Shown piece after piece: positions 51,659 to 64,000 of a stretch of DNA of 64,000 nucleotides; within the stretch, counting starts at the first letter, position 1, and the number at the start of each line of letters is the position of its first letter. The stretch comes from Pelecanus crispus (taxonomy: Eukaryota > Chordata > Aves > Pelecaniformes > Pelecanidae), in assembly GCF_030463565.1 (NCBI RefSeq), contig NC_134644.1:97026765-97090764 (forward strand), in the 5' to 3' direction. The position numbers were made by a program, and so were the translations under genes. The notes under the pieces are model-generated. The model did not search any database, was not told the DNA's origin, and was given only the letters and a program-made list of their open reading frames with translations.

Positions 51659-52410
51659 TAGACTATGGCACGCTGAAGAAAAAGGTTGTGTACCCATAGT
51701 GAGGCAGGCGAGAGGTGCTTTTATTTGAGTCTGATGTATGTTCTTGTTATCTGTGTTTGGGGGAGAAGAATATACTTGGCCACAGGGTCAAGTCCAAATG
51801 TTTCCAAGTAAAGCATTTGGGAGTGTGAGGCATGGAAAGCAGAGCTGTGGTGGCCGTATATTCTGCACAGACCCCGCATCTGCTTGGCTGGCTACAACCC
51901 TGCAAGGCAGACAGGAGCAAACTGCATGGTGCATGCGTCTCTGTCTTCCCTGGATCCATCCTGCACTCCTGCGAGCACCAGATTTATTTCATTGTTTTAA
52001 TCATCCTCAACAAAGTGATCCATCAGCGTCTTAAAACTTTCCTCCTAGGATAGGAGCTAAGCAGCCATTTTATTGATGAGCTTATTGAGATGTTATATGC
52101 GTCTGACACTGGCTTTCATCACAGCACGGTTCTGTTGCTTTGGCAGGAGAATTTTATCTAAAATGTATGAAACAAAGGGGGGGCTTGGCATAGCTAAATG
52201 TTTATTAAAAAAAAAAAGGGAAGTCGATGGTAGAGTCTGTAGTCAGTAGAGGCACTGGGGTATTCAAAAACAGAACTATTAGCTGAAAATTTGTAGGGTC
52301 TTTTTGGTTTGGGTTTTTTTTTTTTTTAATTAGTTATTGCCTTTAGTCATAATAGATTTTTTTTTCATGGCCTTGGAACTAATTGTGAGCAGCAAAGGAA
52401 CTTAAGGAAA

Positions 52411-52490
52411 GTTTGAATGATTTAACTTCTGAGTTGTTTTTCCTGGGAAAGTTTGAATGATTTAGCTTCTGAGTTGTTTTTCCTGGGAAA
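52411..52490 (+). repeat. 40-bp tandem duplication
   Basis: Two adjacent 40-bp units starting GTTTGAATGATTTA and ending TTTTTCCTGGGAAA differ at one base (AACTTC versus AGCTTC). Near identity suggests a recent slippage or duplication event. Confidence 0.93.
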
Positions 52491-54973
52491 ACAGACATGG
52501 TGTTTTTCGTTGTTGGCAAAAGGTTTCAGTGCTGCAGGCTGTAAAGATACCATTTTGTCTTTTGCAAGCACAAAAATCACAGGGAAGTTGGGTTTCTTTT
52601 TTTTTTTTTTAGGAGAGTGGAGGAAGGAGGAGAAGCTGTAAGATGCAGCCCTACATGTAAAGTATCCTCTAAGCTCAATATCATATGCAAATTCTGTGTG
52701 ATGTACTTAACGGACTCCCAGATTTTCAGTGTCCAGGGCAAGCATCCTGAGTGTGAGAAACTCAGGCAATGGGGACCCAAGAGCATCTCATCCAGTGTGA
52801 GTCCATCACATCCCTACGCTCTGTTGTTTGAGGGAAGACCGTGATGCCCAGTTCTCTTTGTCACCGTGAAAGCTGGTGATGGCTGGAAAAATATATTTGA
52901 TGTTTGAGGAATGATGTGCTTTTTCTTCCTCTTTCATTTTAAGGAGACAACGTTCGTTTCAAATGGGAAGTGCTGAAATGAGCATTTCTGATCTGTGTGG
53001 TGACACCTGTGGCTCATATGAAGTTTTTGGCAGTGATAATGGATTCATTGCTTGGCTAAAATGACTCCCTCCCAGCTGCCTTTGTGTGGTTTTATATTTG
53101 CTTGCATAAGTAAATCAAAAAGGATTTATAGCATAGATTTCTTGACCAGATCAAGCAACTTATCATGACTTCTCAATGCCTCCTCCCTCAAACCATGTGG
53201 TCAATAAAGTCTCTTGCTTAGAGAGACTTCCAGTCTCAGGGCAGCTTTTACCAGGTCTGCGATTGGTTTGTTTATGTTGGCAACAGCACTAAAGACTCTA
53301 AATCCAGGAACTAAGACAAGATTAGGTAGTAAGTGTTATGTGAATAAAGAATAAAAAGTAAATCCCTGCTTTAACAAACTTACAGTCTAAATGCATATTT
53401 GTCATAAGAAGTATGTTGTTATTTTTCGTAAATGCAATTCTCAATGCCACAGTTCCCAAACTGTCAATTCCTAAACTATCAATTGCCTATCCTGTACAAA
53501 CAGTGGTTTTCTCACCCTGACACACCACCTTCGACAGCCACAAAACATCGGGGATTTGGCTAGTGCTGAAGGGTGTGTGTCAAGTATGGAAGGAAAAAAT
53601 CTGATCATTAGTATTATTCATGAATGGGACAACTCAGTACAGTACATTGGTAATCCTGCACCGACATGGAGTTTGAAAGTACTGAAAAAATAACAGAATA
53701 GCATCAATCATTGATCTGGAAGCTTGGCCAGTGAACGAAGCAAGGAACCTTCAGGACACCTTTAAAAGTAATTATTATTCATTAACATGCTTATTCCAGT
53801 CTAATAAGCTTGCTTATTTGACCTTGACTTCAGTTTTTTTAATTGCTTTCATTAAGTCACAAAGAAGGTGTAAATGTTTAAGTAAATTAGGAACTTTCCA
53901 CTTCTTTGTCCAATCTATTTATTAAGAATATGTGTACTCAGGCATGTGTTAGTGCCATCAATATTGCCTTGCTGCCTGGTTTCTTTGGAAAAAAAAGTAT
54001 AAGAGGTATTCTTAGCTAAGGATTTACATCCAAATGAAGGTGAAGTGTATCTCAGGTTGTTTTCTTGTTTAGCATAATTTTAATTGCCAACCTTTTGACT
54101 CACTGGTTTGGACTGTAGCCAGGTTAGATTTGGGTCATTGCCTATTTATAGTGTTTTCAAAATAGGCAGTGGAGGTGTTGACTTGTGTGTATGCTTATAA
54201 ATGTTTCCTGTGTGCTTCTGCTATGTGCAGTTGTGCAGTACGGGAGAATTCAGATTGCCATTGTCACAATCTTACAGATTTCATTTAGCACAACTGTGAG
54301 GAAGGAGTTCTTTGTCCTGTATATAGACTTGTAGATACAGTGATAGAGCTTTGAGTTACCACGACTGATTTGGCTGTGTTACATGGTTGGTGGTCATGCA
54401 GTCCTAACCATTTGAAATTAGGATAGACTGTTTTCTAAACTTATCTCTGGAGAAAAAAAGAAAAAAAAACCCAAAAAAACCCAAACCCAAAGAAGAAAAC
54501 ACCAAGACAGTACAACAGCACTGCAGCAGGTTCCTGATCTAGGACAAGGTCCTCTGTCGCTGCTCATAGTAAATGTCAACAGTTGCATTTCCCCATAGGA
54601 AAAAAATATTAAATGACCCACATTACTGTATATATTACACTCACTTTACAGAAAAGAGTTGTGTTATTTTATTTTGTGTTTATTGATAATGGAAAGGCAG
54701 CTGTGAGGTGAGAAAGCAGACAGCCCCTACTCTGAACAGCTCATACCTTAAATAAATAATTGTGCAAGCCTAAGGAGGATGGGAGGAGGAGGAGGGTGAC
54801 ACTGAGCTTGCGCACACACCGTCTCGGTATGTGAAGGTGCTTTGTAACTCAGCACTTCTTAGTGCTGAAAGTTTTCAAGGTATTGAACTGTTCGGAAGGT
54901 CTCTTTTTCACCTCTGCCACCTGTGAGTTTAACTCTCTACCAAGCTGGTGTCCTACGTGTCAACAGCTGACTT

Positions 54974-55253
54974 AGAATCATAGAATCATAGAATCGTTTA
55001 GGTTGGAAAAGACCTTTAAGGTCATCCAGTCCAACCATTAACCTACACTACCAAGTCCACACTAAACCAATCAAGGGTAGACTAGACTAAACCATGTCCT
55101 GAAGTGCCACATCTACCCGTTTTTTGAACACTTCCAGGGATGGGGACTCCACCACCTCTCTGGGCAGCCTGTTCCAATGCTTGACTACCCTTTCCGTGAA
55201 GAAATTTTTCCTAATTTCCAACCTAAGCCTCCCCTGGCGCAGCTTGAGCCCAT
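54974..55253 (-). mobile_element. 5'-truncated CR1 LINE
   Basis: The 3' end AGAATCATAGAATCATAGAA with TCGTTTAGGTTGG at 54974 is followed by the antisense ORF2 tail (stop near 55087; [13 protein letters not shown]-like [15 protein letters not shown], and [16 protein letters not shown]). It breaks off at 55253 within the GLKLRQG codons. It closely resembles the copy at 20634 and is among the least mutated in the window. Confidence 0.95.
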
Positions 55254-55721
55254 GGACACTTGGAGAGTGTCGCACCATGGCAGATAGCAGCGTTTTTCTG
55301 TGTCTCCCAAGCTGAGATGACATAGATGGCTTGGAAATGTTTCACGGAGGAGAGGTCCTGGCACCCTTCCTTCGAGCAGGGTTTCAGATTCCCTACAGTG
55401 CTGCTCAGTCTTCCCCAAGACGTTCAGGCCTCTCCGTTTCCTATCTTTGGCCTGCAGGTTTCTGCACTTTTCAAGCTTCTGCTCGCCCACAAAGATGCGG
55501 TGGGTTTTTGGGGGCAGGAAATCCCTTCCCTACAGCTCTTCACACGTGGATCGCTGCTACCTCTTCTTCTGGCTTCCAGGTGTCCCAGCTAGCACAACAG
55601 GGTAAACCCTAGCCCTAGCAGCTTGTGTAGCATGAAACAACTGGCAATGGAGAAACCAGTGCCTGAGAGAAATCTAACAGGACTGCAGAGAGCGTTTGCA
55701 CATATGGCTGGAGCTGAAGGC

Positions 55722-55806
55722 GTGAGCCGCTGCCGTGCCAGGGGGAGCCGAGCCGGCCGGCAGCGCTCGCTGAGCAGCAGCCGCGGCACCGGGAAACCGC
55801 CGTCAC
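55722..55806. promoter_or_regulatory. Small CpG-rich patch inside intron 3
   Basis: About a dozen CpG dinucleotides occur in 85 bases (for example GAGCCGAGCCGGCCGGCAGC), well above the surrounding intron. It could be a small intragenic CpG island or part of an unrecognised repeat. No exon or start site is evident. Confidence 0.35.
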
Positions 55807-58009
55807 ACGGTGCAGGGTAGAAGCACATCATCTATAAAGCGCTTTGCAGTTTGAAGGATGTGTATCTGTATGCAGCAGCGTGGTAGTCAGGTGTGCTGGC
55901 AGACCGGTCGGTAACAACTTTCTTAGGCTCTGGTGGAGATCAGGACAAAAACAGCAGCGGAGAGCCGGTGCGCCAGAGTTGTCATTCGTTTTCTCTGTAA
56001 GTCATCTTTGGATTACTGATAATTAGAGGATATGTTGACTCATTTGCCTCTGCTTTGAAGCTAATGATTATTTGAAAAGGTAGTAAAGTGACCTCCGAGT
56101 GAGGCGGTGCTGGCTGCTCTGAACGGGAGCCTGCCACGGCAGGAATCATGCACCCAGCCGTAGGTTTAGGACTGCACGTCTGTCTTTGCTGCGGGTTTAA
56201 TGTAATTTAAAATAAATGGGGAGATTGAAGGGCATGGGACAAAGGCGAAAGTGCAGCGGAAAACTGGATGTCATTAAACTGAAAAATCCTCTGTTAGAAA
56301 GTGTGCAGTCTTTGATGTCTTGGTTGTTTAGATCACATAGCATTGAAAATGGGATTTAAAAACGTGTTCATCTTATACATCATATCTCCACCATTGCAAG
56401 CACTTTCAAGTTGGAGTCAGTTAAGGAGCTTTTAATGATAATGACCCAATTATTTTTAAGACTTGGTAGTAAACATATCATGTCGATATTTTAAGGGTTT
56501 ACATTAATGATTTCAGTTTTACAACTTGGTAAAAGCTACTGTAAGAAATAAGCATGCCATATGAAATTCCATTGCCCAGGCACCCTTTAATCATACCCTA
56601 TTCTTGTTGCAACAGGAAGCATTAATTAAAATTGGAAGCCTGTGAGTAATTATTTCTTTCCTTGCAGTTTTCTTCAAATGGCATTATTACATTCAAATCC
56701 TGTGCGAAGGTCATGGTTAAGGTGGTTTAAACATCAGTGAATAATTTTCAGTCTTTCAGAGGCAAGGAACTACAAACTGGTGTTTTCCTGTACAGGATGC
56801 TGTCACAGTTGCACTATTCTTTATTTTCTTTAATTTGATTATTATAGTTTCTCATTACCTCCTTAAAAGGGGAGGAGGGAATTAAAATGGATATTTTATA
56901 ATTAGTGTAAGATGACCACAGACTCTGCTAATAGTCTTTCGGGGATGATAGTGATTCTGGACAAGTGATGTTACAGAGATCATCTCCTCTGTAATAATTG
57001 CCCGTAAGCACGTGGCCAATAGTAATAATACTCTGAAGTAGTTTATCCCTTTTTTTGAGTTTTGAGGAGCAAGCAGCTCTATTCATTGCAGGGTTCAGAC
57101 TCCACCGCTGCTCCTAGCTGCCTGGCATGACAGCCCAAGAAAGTCCTGAGCCTCAGTCAGACCTGTAAGATACTGTCTTGAACCAGGTGGACTTGCTGCT
57201 CCTTAAAACAGCTGCAGTTTCTCTTTTAGGCAAAGGTTCAAGAGAAGGGGCTACAGAACTAAGAACGAGTTCATCTAAATTGTCCTCCTGTTGTGGTCTT
57301 GTGTGCAGTTCTTTTTGCTCCAGTACAACGCTGTCGAAACGGAGGTACCCGACACGGTGTGGATAAGACGGCTGTGCTAGCTACGTGGAAAAAGAAGTCT
57401 GTGCTTGTGCGCTTTTATTTTATTTTGTAAGGGAGGCTGAGCTCTTGTTTGGTGTTTTCTGGATAGCACAGTGTTTTCTAAAAAACAAAACAAGCAAAAA
57501 ACCCCAATGAGTCATGATGAAGCCTATAACTTTAAATTTCATCTTGTAGAACAAAGACTTTGTCAGTCTTTCCAAATGAACCAAGGCTGTTTACTCCTGG
57601 GATCAAGTATCCAGCTTGCGCCGTGGACAGGTGAATGCTGACAGAGCTGAGCTCTCTTGCAGTAAAGACTTAAAAGTGAACCGTGCAGAGCCGGTGGCCT
57701 GAACGCCCTTCCCCTGGAGTCTGGTGTTCCTCTTCTCAGGCTGGTTAGTGGACAGCTAAAGCACATGTATATCCCTGCAACTTCGTATGCCGCCTTAGTG
57801 TTAGAAAAAAATTCAGTTGCTTCTTAAGAAGCATAGTACACCAAACCCAGATCTTGGCAAGTATGTAAAAGAAGAAATTGTTTTCATTGGCAGTCTTCTA
57901 TTTACTACAATATTTTAATATTCTGATCATATGCATGTATTTTATCTCTGATTTCGAATATTAAGTAGAATACTATCTTTCTCCTTACATTTTCTGCAAT
58001 GTAGATATA

Positions 58010-58105
58010 TGGTGTTATATACATTATATAATAATGTACTATATAATGTACACAACATTATATATGTGTGCGTTACATATGCGCGCACACGTGTGCATGT
58101 GAATT
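58010..58105. repeat. Alternating AT then GC/CA purine-pyrimidine tract
   Basis: TATATACATTATATAATAAT-type sequence passes into TACATATGCGCGCACACGTG followed by TGCATGTG (58074-58101). The second half is a classic Z-DNA-forming pattern and the first half can form small cruciforms. Confidence 0.75.
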
Positions 58106-61100
58106 CATACATATTCTTAATTTAGAAAACCCTGCTCCTGCAGTGAGTTTTGGTGTAATTTCAGTACCTTATTGACAAGGACAGGGTATAAGTTATGTAT
58201 AAAATCATATACTTATAACAAGCTAATGGCAGGATTGTCACTTAGTTCCGTTAGTGATATCCCTGGTACGTACTCTGTAATTGCTTTGATTGGTCTATCT
58301 CCCAGCTTTCCTGAGCAGAAAATGCCACTGAAAGGCTGCCATAATACATGGTAAATATATTCCAACCCATGCTTCTAAATAAGTAGGCATCCTCCACGAG
58401 TCTGTTTTAGTTATTGAGCGGCAATCTGAAATTTCAACTGTCATCAAAAACAACAAGGTAACAAACTTTTGGGTTTTGTTTTGGTTTTTTTTTGTTTTTT
58501 TTGAAGTGCCTGTTTGTAGATTCTGGTTTGGCCTTGACGATCACCTCTCAGTGGTAGCCCAGCAGTGATGAATACATTCTTCATGATGGCACCCATCAAT
58601 ATATATGCTAGAGACATTTTTATTTAAGTCAAAAAAAAAAAAAAAGGTTTACTATAAGTATCCATGGATAATACCTTTGAAATACCAGAGGGGAACTAAA
58701 TAATTCTATGACTGATTTGGCGAGAAAGGATGCAAACTCATTTCAAGAGCTCCAGGCTACTTTGGGATCCACTGAATTTCCAGTCTTCCTTTTAGTATTA
58801 GTTACCCATCCATAACTTGTTGGTCCTTGCAGGAGATGTTTGCATTGCAGGAGCTGTCTCCAACTGATACTTTCCTTCTCCTGTATGCCGGATGAGTAGA
58901 GAGTGAATCAGGTTTTGTTTTGGCAAGGGGGATTTTGTAGCAGTGTTAACTGGTAACAGTCATTGTGCTTTTAGGGATGTGGAGGTGGCATATGAATTCC
59001 TGAATTTTCTGCAAGAGAACAGAGAAAGTGCTGTGTGCATTCACACACACGAGTATATTCCCCAACAAACATTTGTCCAAATGTTTAATTTCCCAATTTT
59101 CTTTGCTTACAAGTGCATTAATCAAGTATCACACCAAAAAAGCATTTTGATTTGTCAGTGTTTTGCAGATTTTGAGCCCATATGTGAACAACTTGATAAA
59201 TCTTTGGTTAATTAGTGTTGCATGTTCTAAATTCTGGACATGTTACATCATTGCAGAGCCCAAGCAGAATGCCATGCATGTATGCATTTAGCACTATTAG
59301 GATTGACTTGGGTCCGTTGTGTGTAGGATAAAGCACAAGCAAAGCCATTTGTTTGTGGTGTAGAGGTGATTTGAGAAGTGGAATTTTCTTGCAGGGTTTT
59401 TGGTTAGCTGAAGAATAATTAACCAAAGACATGGAGACACTTGTTCTGCAGGAGCTCTCTGTTGTTAGATAGTTGGGCTAGCTTTCATTGACCCACAGGT
59501 TCATGAGCCTTCAGTAAATGTTGATGAAGTGATAGGTTTTTTTCTTCTGTTGTAACGTGCAGCTATTTGCTCCAAATGAATGGTTTTGCTCCATCCTGTG
59601 TTTTATGTTAGAACGTTTTAGGAACTCTCCTTTTAACATAAAGCGTGATTTAAGCTCAAAGATACGAACTTTGAAGATGTTGAACACATTCCACAAACAT
59701 TATAGAGGTTTTGTTAACAGCATCAATTCTTTGGATCATGTTCAATTTGTCAATAATTAAGATAGATGGCCTTGGAAGGTTTTCAGTAGGGCTTCTGCTG
59801 TAATGTTCTTCCAAATAAAATTGACCATTTTGTTTTCTGTAGAGTCCCATCTACTGTTACCAGCATGGTAGGAAAAGGGGCCAAGGCAAGTGTGTCAGAG
59901 ACCCTCTTATGTCCAGCTCTTTCTGTTTTGAGTATTATTTATAGATCTGAATTAATTTCTTGAAATCTTTGCAGAACTCTTTCTGCAGAGCTCTGAAAAT
60001 GTATTTTCTGTTGAGACACCTGACCATAATATTGAAGTGAAGGAAAATGGCTTTCAAGGTGATTCTTAGTGAAGTTATTGAATGTTTGTTTTTCTACTCT
60101 GTGCAGTCAGTGTATCACCAGCAACATCTGGCAGAATTAACTGATGCATCAACAGACTAGCAGGACCTGCTTGAGCAGTGTTTGCTGGATTTTTTCTAAA
60201 GTGCTAAGAACTGCAAGAAAAAGGCCTCAGTATCCGAGTGGTCTTTTTGGATACTAAATATCTGCCCAACTTTTATCTGTCCTTTGGGATTGTTCAGTTA
60301 CAACATGTCCCTCAGCAGTCTTGGACAAGTGCTTGACCGCCAAAAAACTATGGTATATCTGTATAAATTCCCAAGGCAATACCAGCATCCTTATTCACTA
60401 ATATTTCACCTTAATTCAAGGTTTTGCCAGGAGCTGGAATTGCACTTTGCATGCAGATCTGGGCAACTTATAGAAGAATATCCATGAAGGTATGTCCTGT
60501 AGTGACACCAGCTGAAATTTACATCTTCTGTAGTGTGCATTGTACTGTCCTGTATGCTTGAAAAATTTTTTTGAGAACTTAGCTGCAGAACAAATATGTG
60601 ATGCAATTCAAGCAGATCTTTTTTTTTCTTTTTTTTAAAATGGCACAAAAACGTCCCAACAGCCTGCGGACTGGTAGTAACTGAAGTACAAAGAAAATTG
60701 ACACTATGGCATTCAGCTTTCATCTTGGTGACCATCTTGAAAAGGTACCCTTGTGGCAAGTCAGTCTTGTATAGAAAGAAAATTCTGCTGTGCAACTGAA
60801 ACTTGCCTGATTTATATTTTGCAGCTCAGGTCATAACAGTTCCTCTCTCCTCCATGACTGAGAGGTGGGGACATGGAATAAGTGCGTGGCTATAACACAG
60901 AGTTAGTGCTATTCAGTGGGAGAAAAAGTAGGGTTGTTATCATGTTGCACAAATGGTTCGTGCTTGATTTCTATACTCCTGTTACTATGTTTTAGTTGCC
61001 ACTGTGACTTTGGGTTGGTCATAGCTCCCAATGATTTTGGCGGTTTGGAATCAAAACCTGTCTTTTATTGCTGTCTTTTTTTAACTTGTTTTGGAATTTG

Positions 61101-64000
61101 CTCCTAGTATTGAACTCAGAATTGCCTCATAATGAACGAACCAGTAATATCTGATTTTGCAAAGGTAAGACATCCATGCAGAGTGACCTATTCTGCAGTA
61201 AATGACAAAATGGGGTTTCTAACTGATGGACTACGTTCTCACATAAGGTATCTTTTTTATGCTTTTTGTTACAAGAATCTGTTGCGCTCTGAAAATTTCT
61301 TCAATAAGAAGAGTCTTTTGCCCTAGACACAGGCAGATTCTTCCTTTCTCTGGTTTCTCATCAGCCTGTGCAGTGGTAGCAGGACCAAGTACCCAGGTAT
61401 CAGCAGAAGAGCGTGAGGCTGAGGGACGTTGGCTTTCAGTACCAGGTTTTTTTCACTGCAAGGAACTTCACTGTGTGTATTCTGTTGTGAGAGCGTGACC
61501 AGCACAGAGTGGCGATTCGGGCAGTTACAAGCTGGCACATTGAGGAGACCTGTGAGTACCTGCCGGACCTGTGGAGCAGACTGATCGCCGGCTGTGTTTT
61601 CCTGAAAGGGCTTGGACAAGTTCCATGTTTTGAGCAAGACGGACAAAACTCACACGGCCAAGAGCAGTCGTTCAGGTGCTTTTTAAGTGTGCTCTCCAGT
61701 CATGTGTAATTACACCTCTAGCTGGGTAAAACTTTCCTCAAGTTTTGGAAGTCCCTGGCCCATGCTTAGACTCATACAGCTTTGGGGATATGACACTACT
61801 TCAGACCTGCTACTGTTTGTCTTCTAATCCTTCAAACAATCTTTCTCTTTTAGTCCTTCAAACAAACATATTTTCAAAAGATTTCTTTTTGTTTATAGTC
61901 AGTGGCTAGAACGATTTGGCATCTGTGCCTATTTGCATCACCTACCAAGAGAGCAGGCACTGAGAAGCAAAGCATGTCCAGAGATGAGGTCCTCAGTGAT
62001 TACTACTTTTCCCCTAAACTCCTGCCTGTCTTTGTAGAATCTAGTGCTAATTAATGTAATTTCTGCAGGCAGTGTAAAGCTCTGATGGCAAGAGGGAAGT
62101 GATTTTTTTGGGAGGTTCTTTTTTTAAAAAAAAAAGTATATGTTTTTGCAGAAAATCATTCTAATAATAAACCAGGGCTTCAGAAGTTTACTCCCTTGAA
62201 ATATATAAGTACTAGCAAGACAAACATCCCAGATACATACTTGATGAAAATTGTCAGCTGCAGATGCTAGAAGAATTCTTTGCAAATCCTGTCTGCAGCC
62301 GCTGTGGGCAAAGCTGAAGTCAGTCAGCCTGCGAGCTGCTCTCATTTCTGCAGATGGTCCAAAATATCTGAAAGCTTCACCCTGAGTCTAGGATGGCTCC
62401 TGGTACCCAGTGCTTGTCCCATGCTGTTCTGGGCTGCGCAGAAAGATGAGAGAGATGCAGTAGCTGGTCTGCGTGTAGCCTCTGTGTCACCAGCTGCCCC
62501 TTTGCCCTGGGGGAGCTCTCTGAGGCCCCTGCACATTTCTATTTTTTAGTTCAGATTCCTCCAGCTGTGCCTTGTAAGATGCCTACCATGAGCCCCAGTC
62601 TGGTTCTTCCCTTTCAGAGGCAGTGGTCACTGGAAAGGACTGGAGGATGTCCTTGGCGCACGTGAGTCCATGAAGAGCTTTCAGCTGGGTCTGGTGCAGA
62701 CTCGTGTTTGAGCCCATTTCAGATGTTCCAGAAGTGTTCTTAACCACAGACCTAGTCACTGCGTGTCTCACCCTGATGGATCGCTTTCAAAGGCTCATCC
62801 AGTCGTTCCCCCTAGATTATCTTGTAACACAAAATGAGTATCTCCACATCGGACATTTCCCGCTGTGCCTTGCTGTGTGTCTGTGACTGTTCAGAAATAC
62901 ACACCCCGTGTACCAGTTAGGCATCTTTGCGCCTAGCAGATTTATATCCTTCAGGCTGGGCATGGTTAGCTTTACTGCTTTTCTATTTGGAAAGGTCCTG
63001 GTTGTGTGCTGAAAGTTTAACCTTGCCTTCAAAAAGAGAATACTTAAACTCCTGCCCTCATTCATAATCATGTAGTTAACAACTACACAGCTGAATAGCA
63101 TTGGTCCACATTCTCAGCAGGGCTCAATGAATGCAAGTCACTCAAGCTCATACTTGAAAGTCAATGGAGATAATCTGGTGTATAATAACCATGAATCTGG
63201 CTCATTTTTCACGTGCTGTGAACAATGCAAAACACGTTCCTACAAACCTCTGCTTTGCCACAGAATTTGCTTGTGACTTCGAAAAAATTAGGTTTTAGAA
63301 CTTCCTTATGCTTAAAATTATGTGAATGGAAACCCCTTTCTTTTCCCTCATCCATTTTTTCTTGCTTGAGAGTGAATTATGGCAGAACAAGTTTTATTAT
63401 ACAGTAGCATTTTATCACAATTAGGGTCTCTGAAATAGAATAGTAACATTTAATGCTCTGTAATTTTCAGTTAAGCAACAGTTCTTGCTTTTCAGTTGCT
63501 TTTCATGCTGGTCCTCTGTCCATATATATGTGGGAGTAGGTGCTTCATTTCACATTGCACAGATAAGTAATTTTAAATTTCCTAATAATGTGAGCATGTG
63601 TGTCTCTGTGCATGCCACCTTAATGCAGAAACAACAATATAAGTTATATGTATTATCTAAGACTAATTTTTTATTGAACAGAAGTTTGGGGGGGGCCGGA
63701 TCTGTCTTCTGAGTGGCACGTTTGAATGTGACTCCACTATATTCTCACCAGTGCAAAGCCTAGGTGGAATTTATTGACTTGATATGTTCATTGCAAATGC
63801 AAGTTTCAAATACATAAAGAAATTATTATATTAACCAGTAGTAAATATTTCTATTTGCAGTTGATCAGGTTTTTAATTATCATAGCCATATGTAACATAT
63901 TGGTGAAGTAAAAAAGCTTTGATGGCATGAGTCTGGGAAGGCAGGTTATTATGTTCTCCCCTTCTTCCCACCCTCATTAAAAAACCCTTCCTTCCTTTCG

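Larger units (their letters stand above)
47292..54973 (+). other. VWC2: VWC2 intron 3, no gene seen
   Basis: About 7.7 kb without a recognised exon, RNA or transposon. Items listed separately are a near-palindrome (51449), a purine-rich tract (51554) and a 40-bp tandem duplication (52411). T-rich tracts occur at 52312-52327 and 52599-52610. Segments such as 48170-48420 and 49640-49830 look compositionally like conserved non-coding DNA, but that needs alignment. Confidence 0.55.
55254..64000 (+). other. VWC2: VWC2 intron 3, last part in window
   Basis: No exon encoding the expected VWC2 C-terminus was recognised. The segment includes a small CpG-rich patch (55722-55806), an alternating AT/GC tract (58010-58105) and short A/T runs. 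Frames on both strands are under 130 codons and featureless. Confidence 0.6.

Overview
The window looks like nuclear DNA from a bird. At least five copies of the CR1 non-LTR retrotransposon are recognisable, several with the avian 3' terminal repeat (ATTCTATG)n. There is also a solo ERVL-type LTR of the kind common in bird genomes, and very old CR1/L3-like and possible MIR fragments remain. No bacterial-type gene organisation is present. Placement within birds is inference only; the LTR and CR1 types suggest a neoavian.

The only protein-coding gene I can support is VWC2 (brorin, von Willebrand factor C domain containing 2), on the + strand. A CpG island at about 23.63-24.88 kb holds its likely promoter and non-coding first exon. 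The first coding exon (CDS 25723-26436) carries the signal peptide, a linker and the first VWC domain. A second coding exon (33177-33306) completes the second VWC domain. The final exon, expected to encode about 50 more residues, was not found and probably lies beyond 64000, so the last 30.7 kb is read as intron 3. The leader before the start codon is crowded with upstream AUGs.

Layout: 1-23.6 kb is upstream intergenic DNA with two ancient CR1-like LINE remnants (about 6.3-7.6 and 9.15-10.06 kb), a younger CR1 (8.49-8.92 kb), possible MIR remnants, a solo LTR with perfect 5-bp target duplications (18.56-19.15 kb) and a CR1 with a readable ORF2 C-terminus (20.63-21.25 kb). 23.6-33.3 kb is the 5' part of VWC2. 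33.3-64 kb is intronic, with CR1 copies at 41.5, 44.65, 47.0 and 55.0 kb.

The most unusual structure is in intron 3. Arms 40648-41285 and 42116-42753 are exact reverse complements over 638 bp, separated by an 830-bp spacer that contains CR1 sequence. The arms have diverged outer extensions. If transcribed with VWC2, this would fold into a 638-bp perfect RNA duplex.
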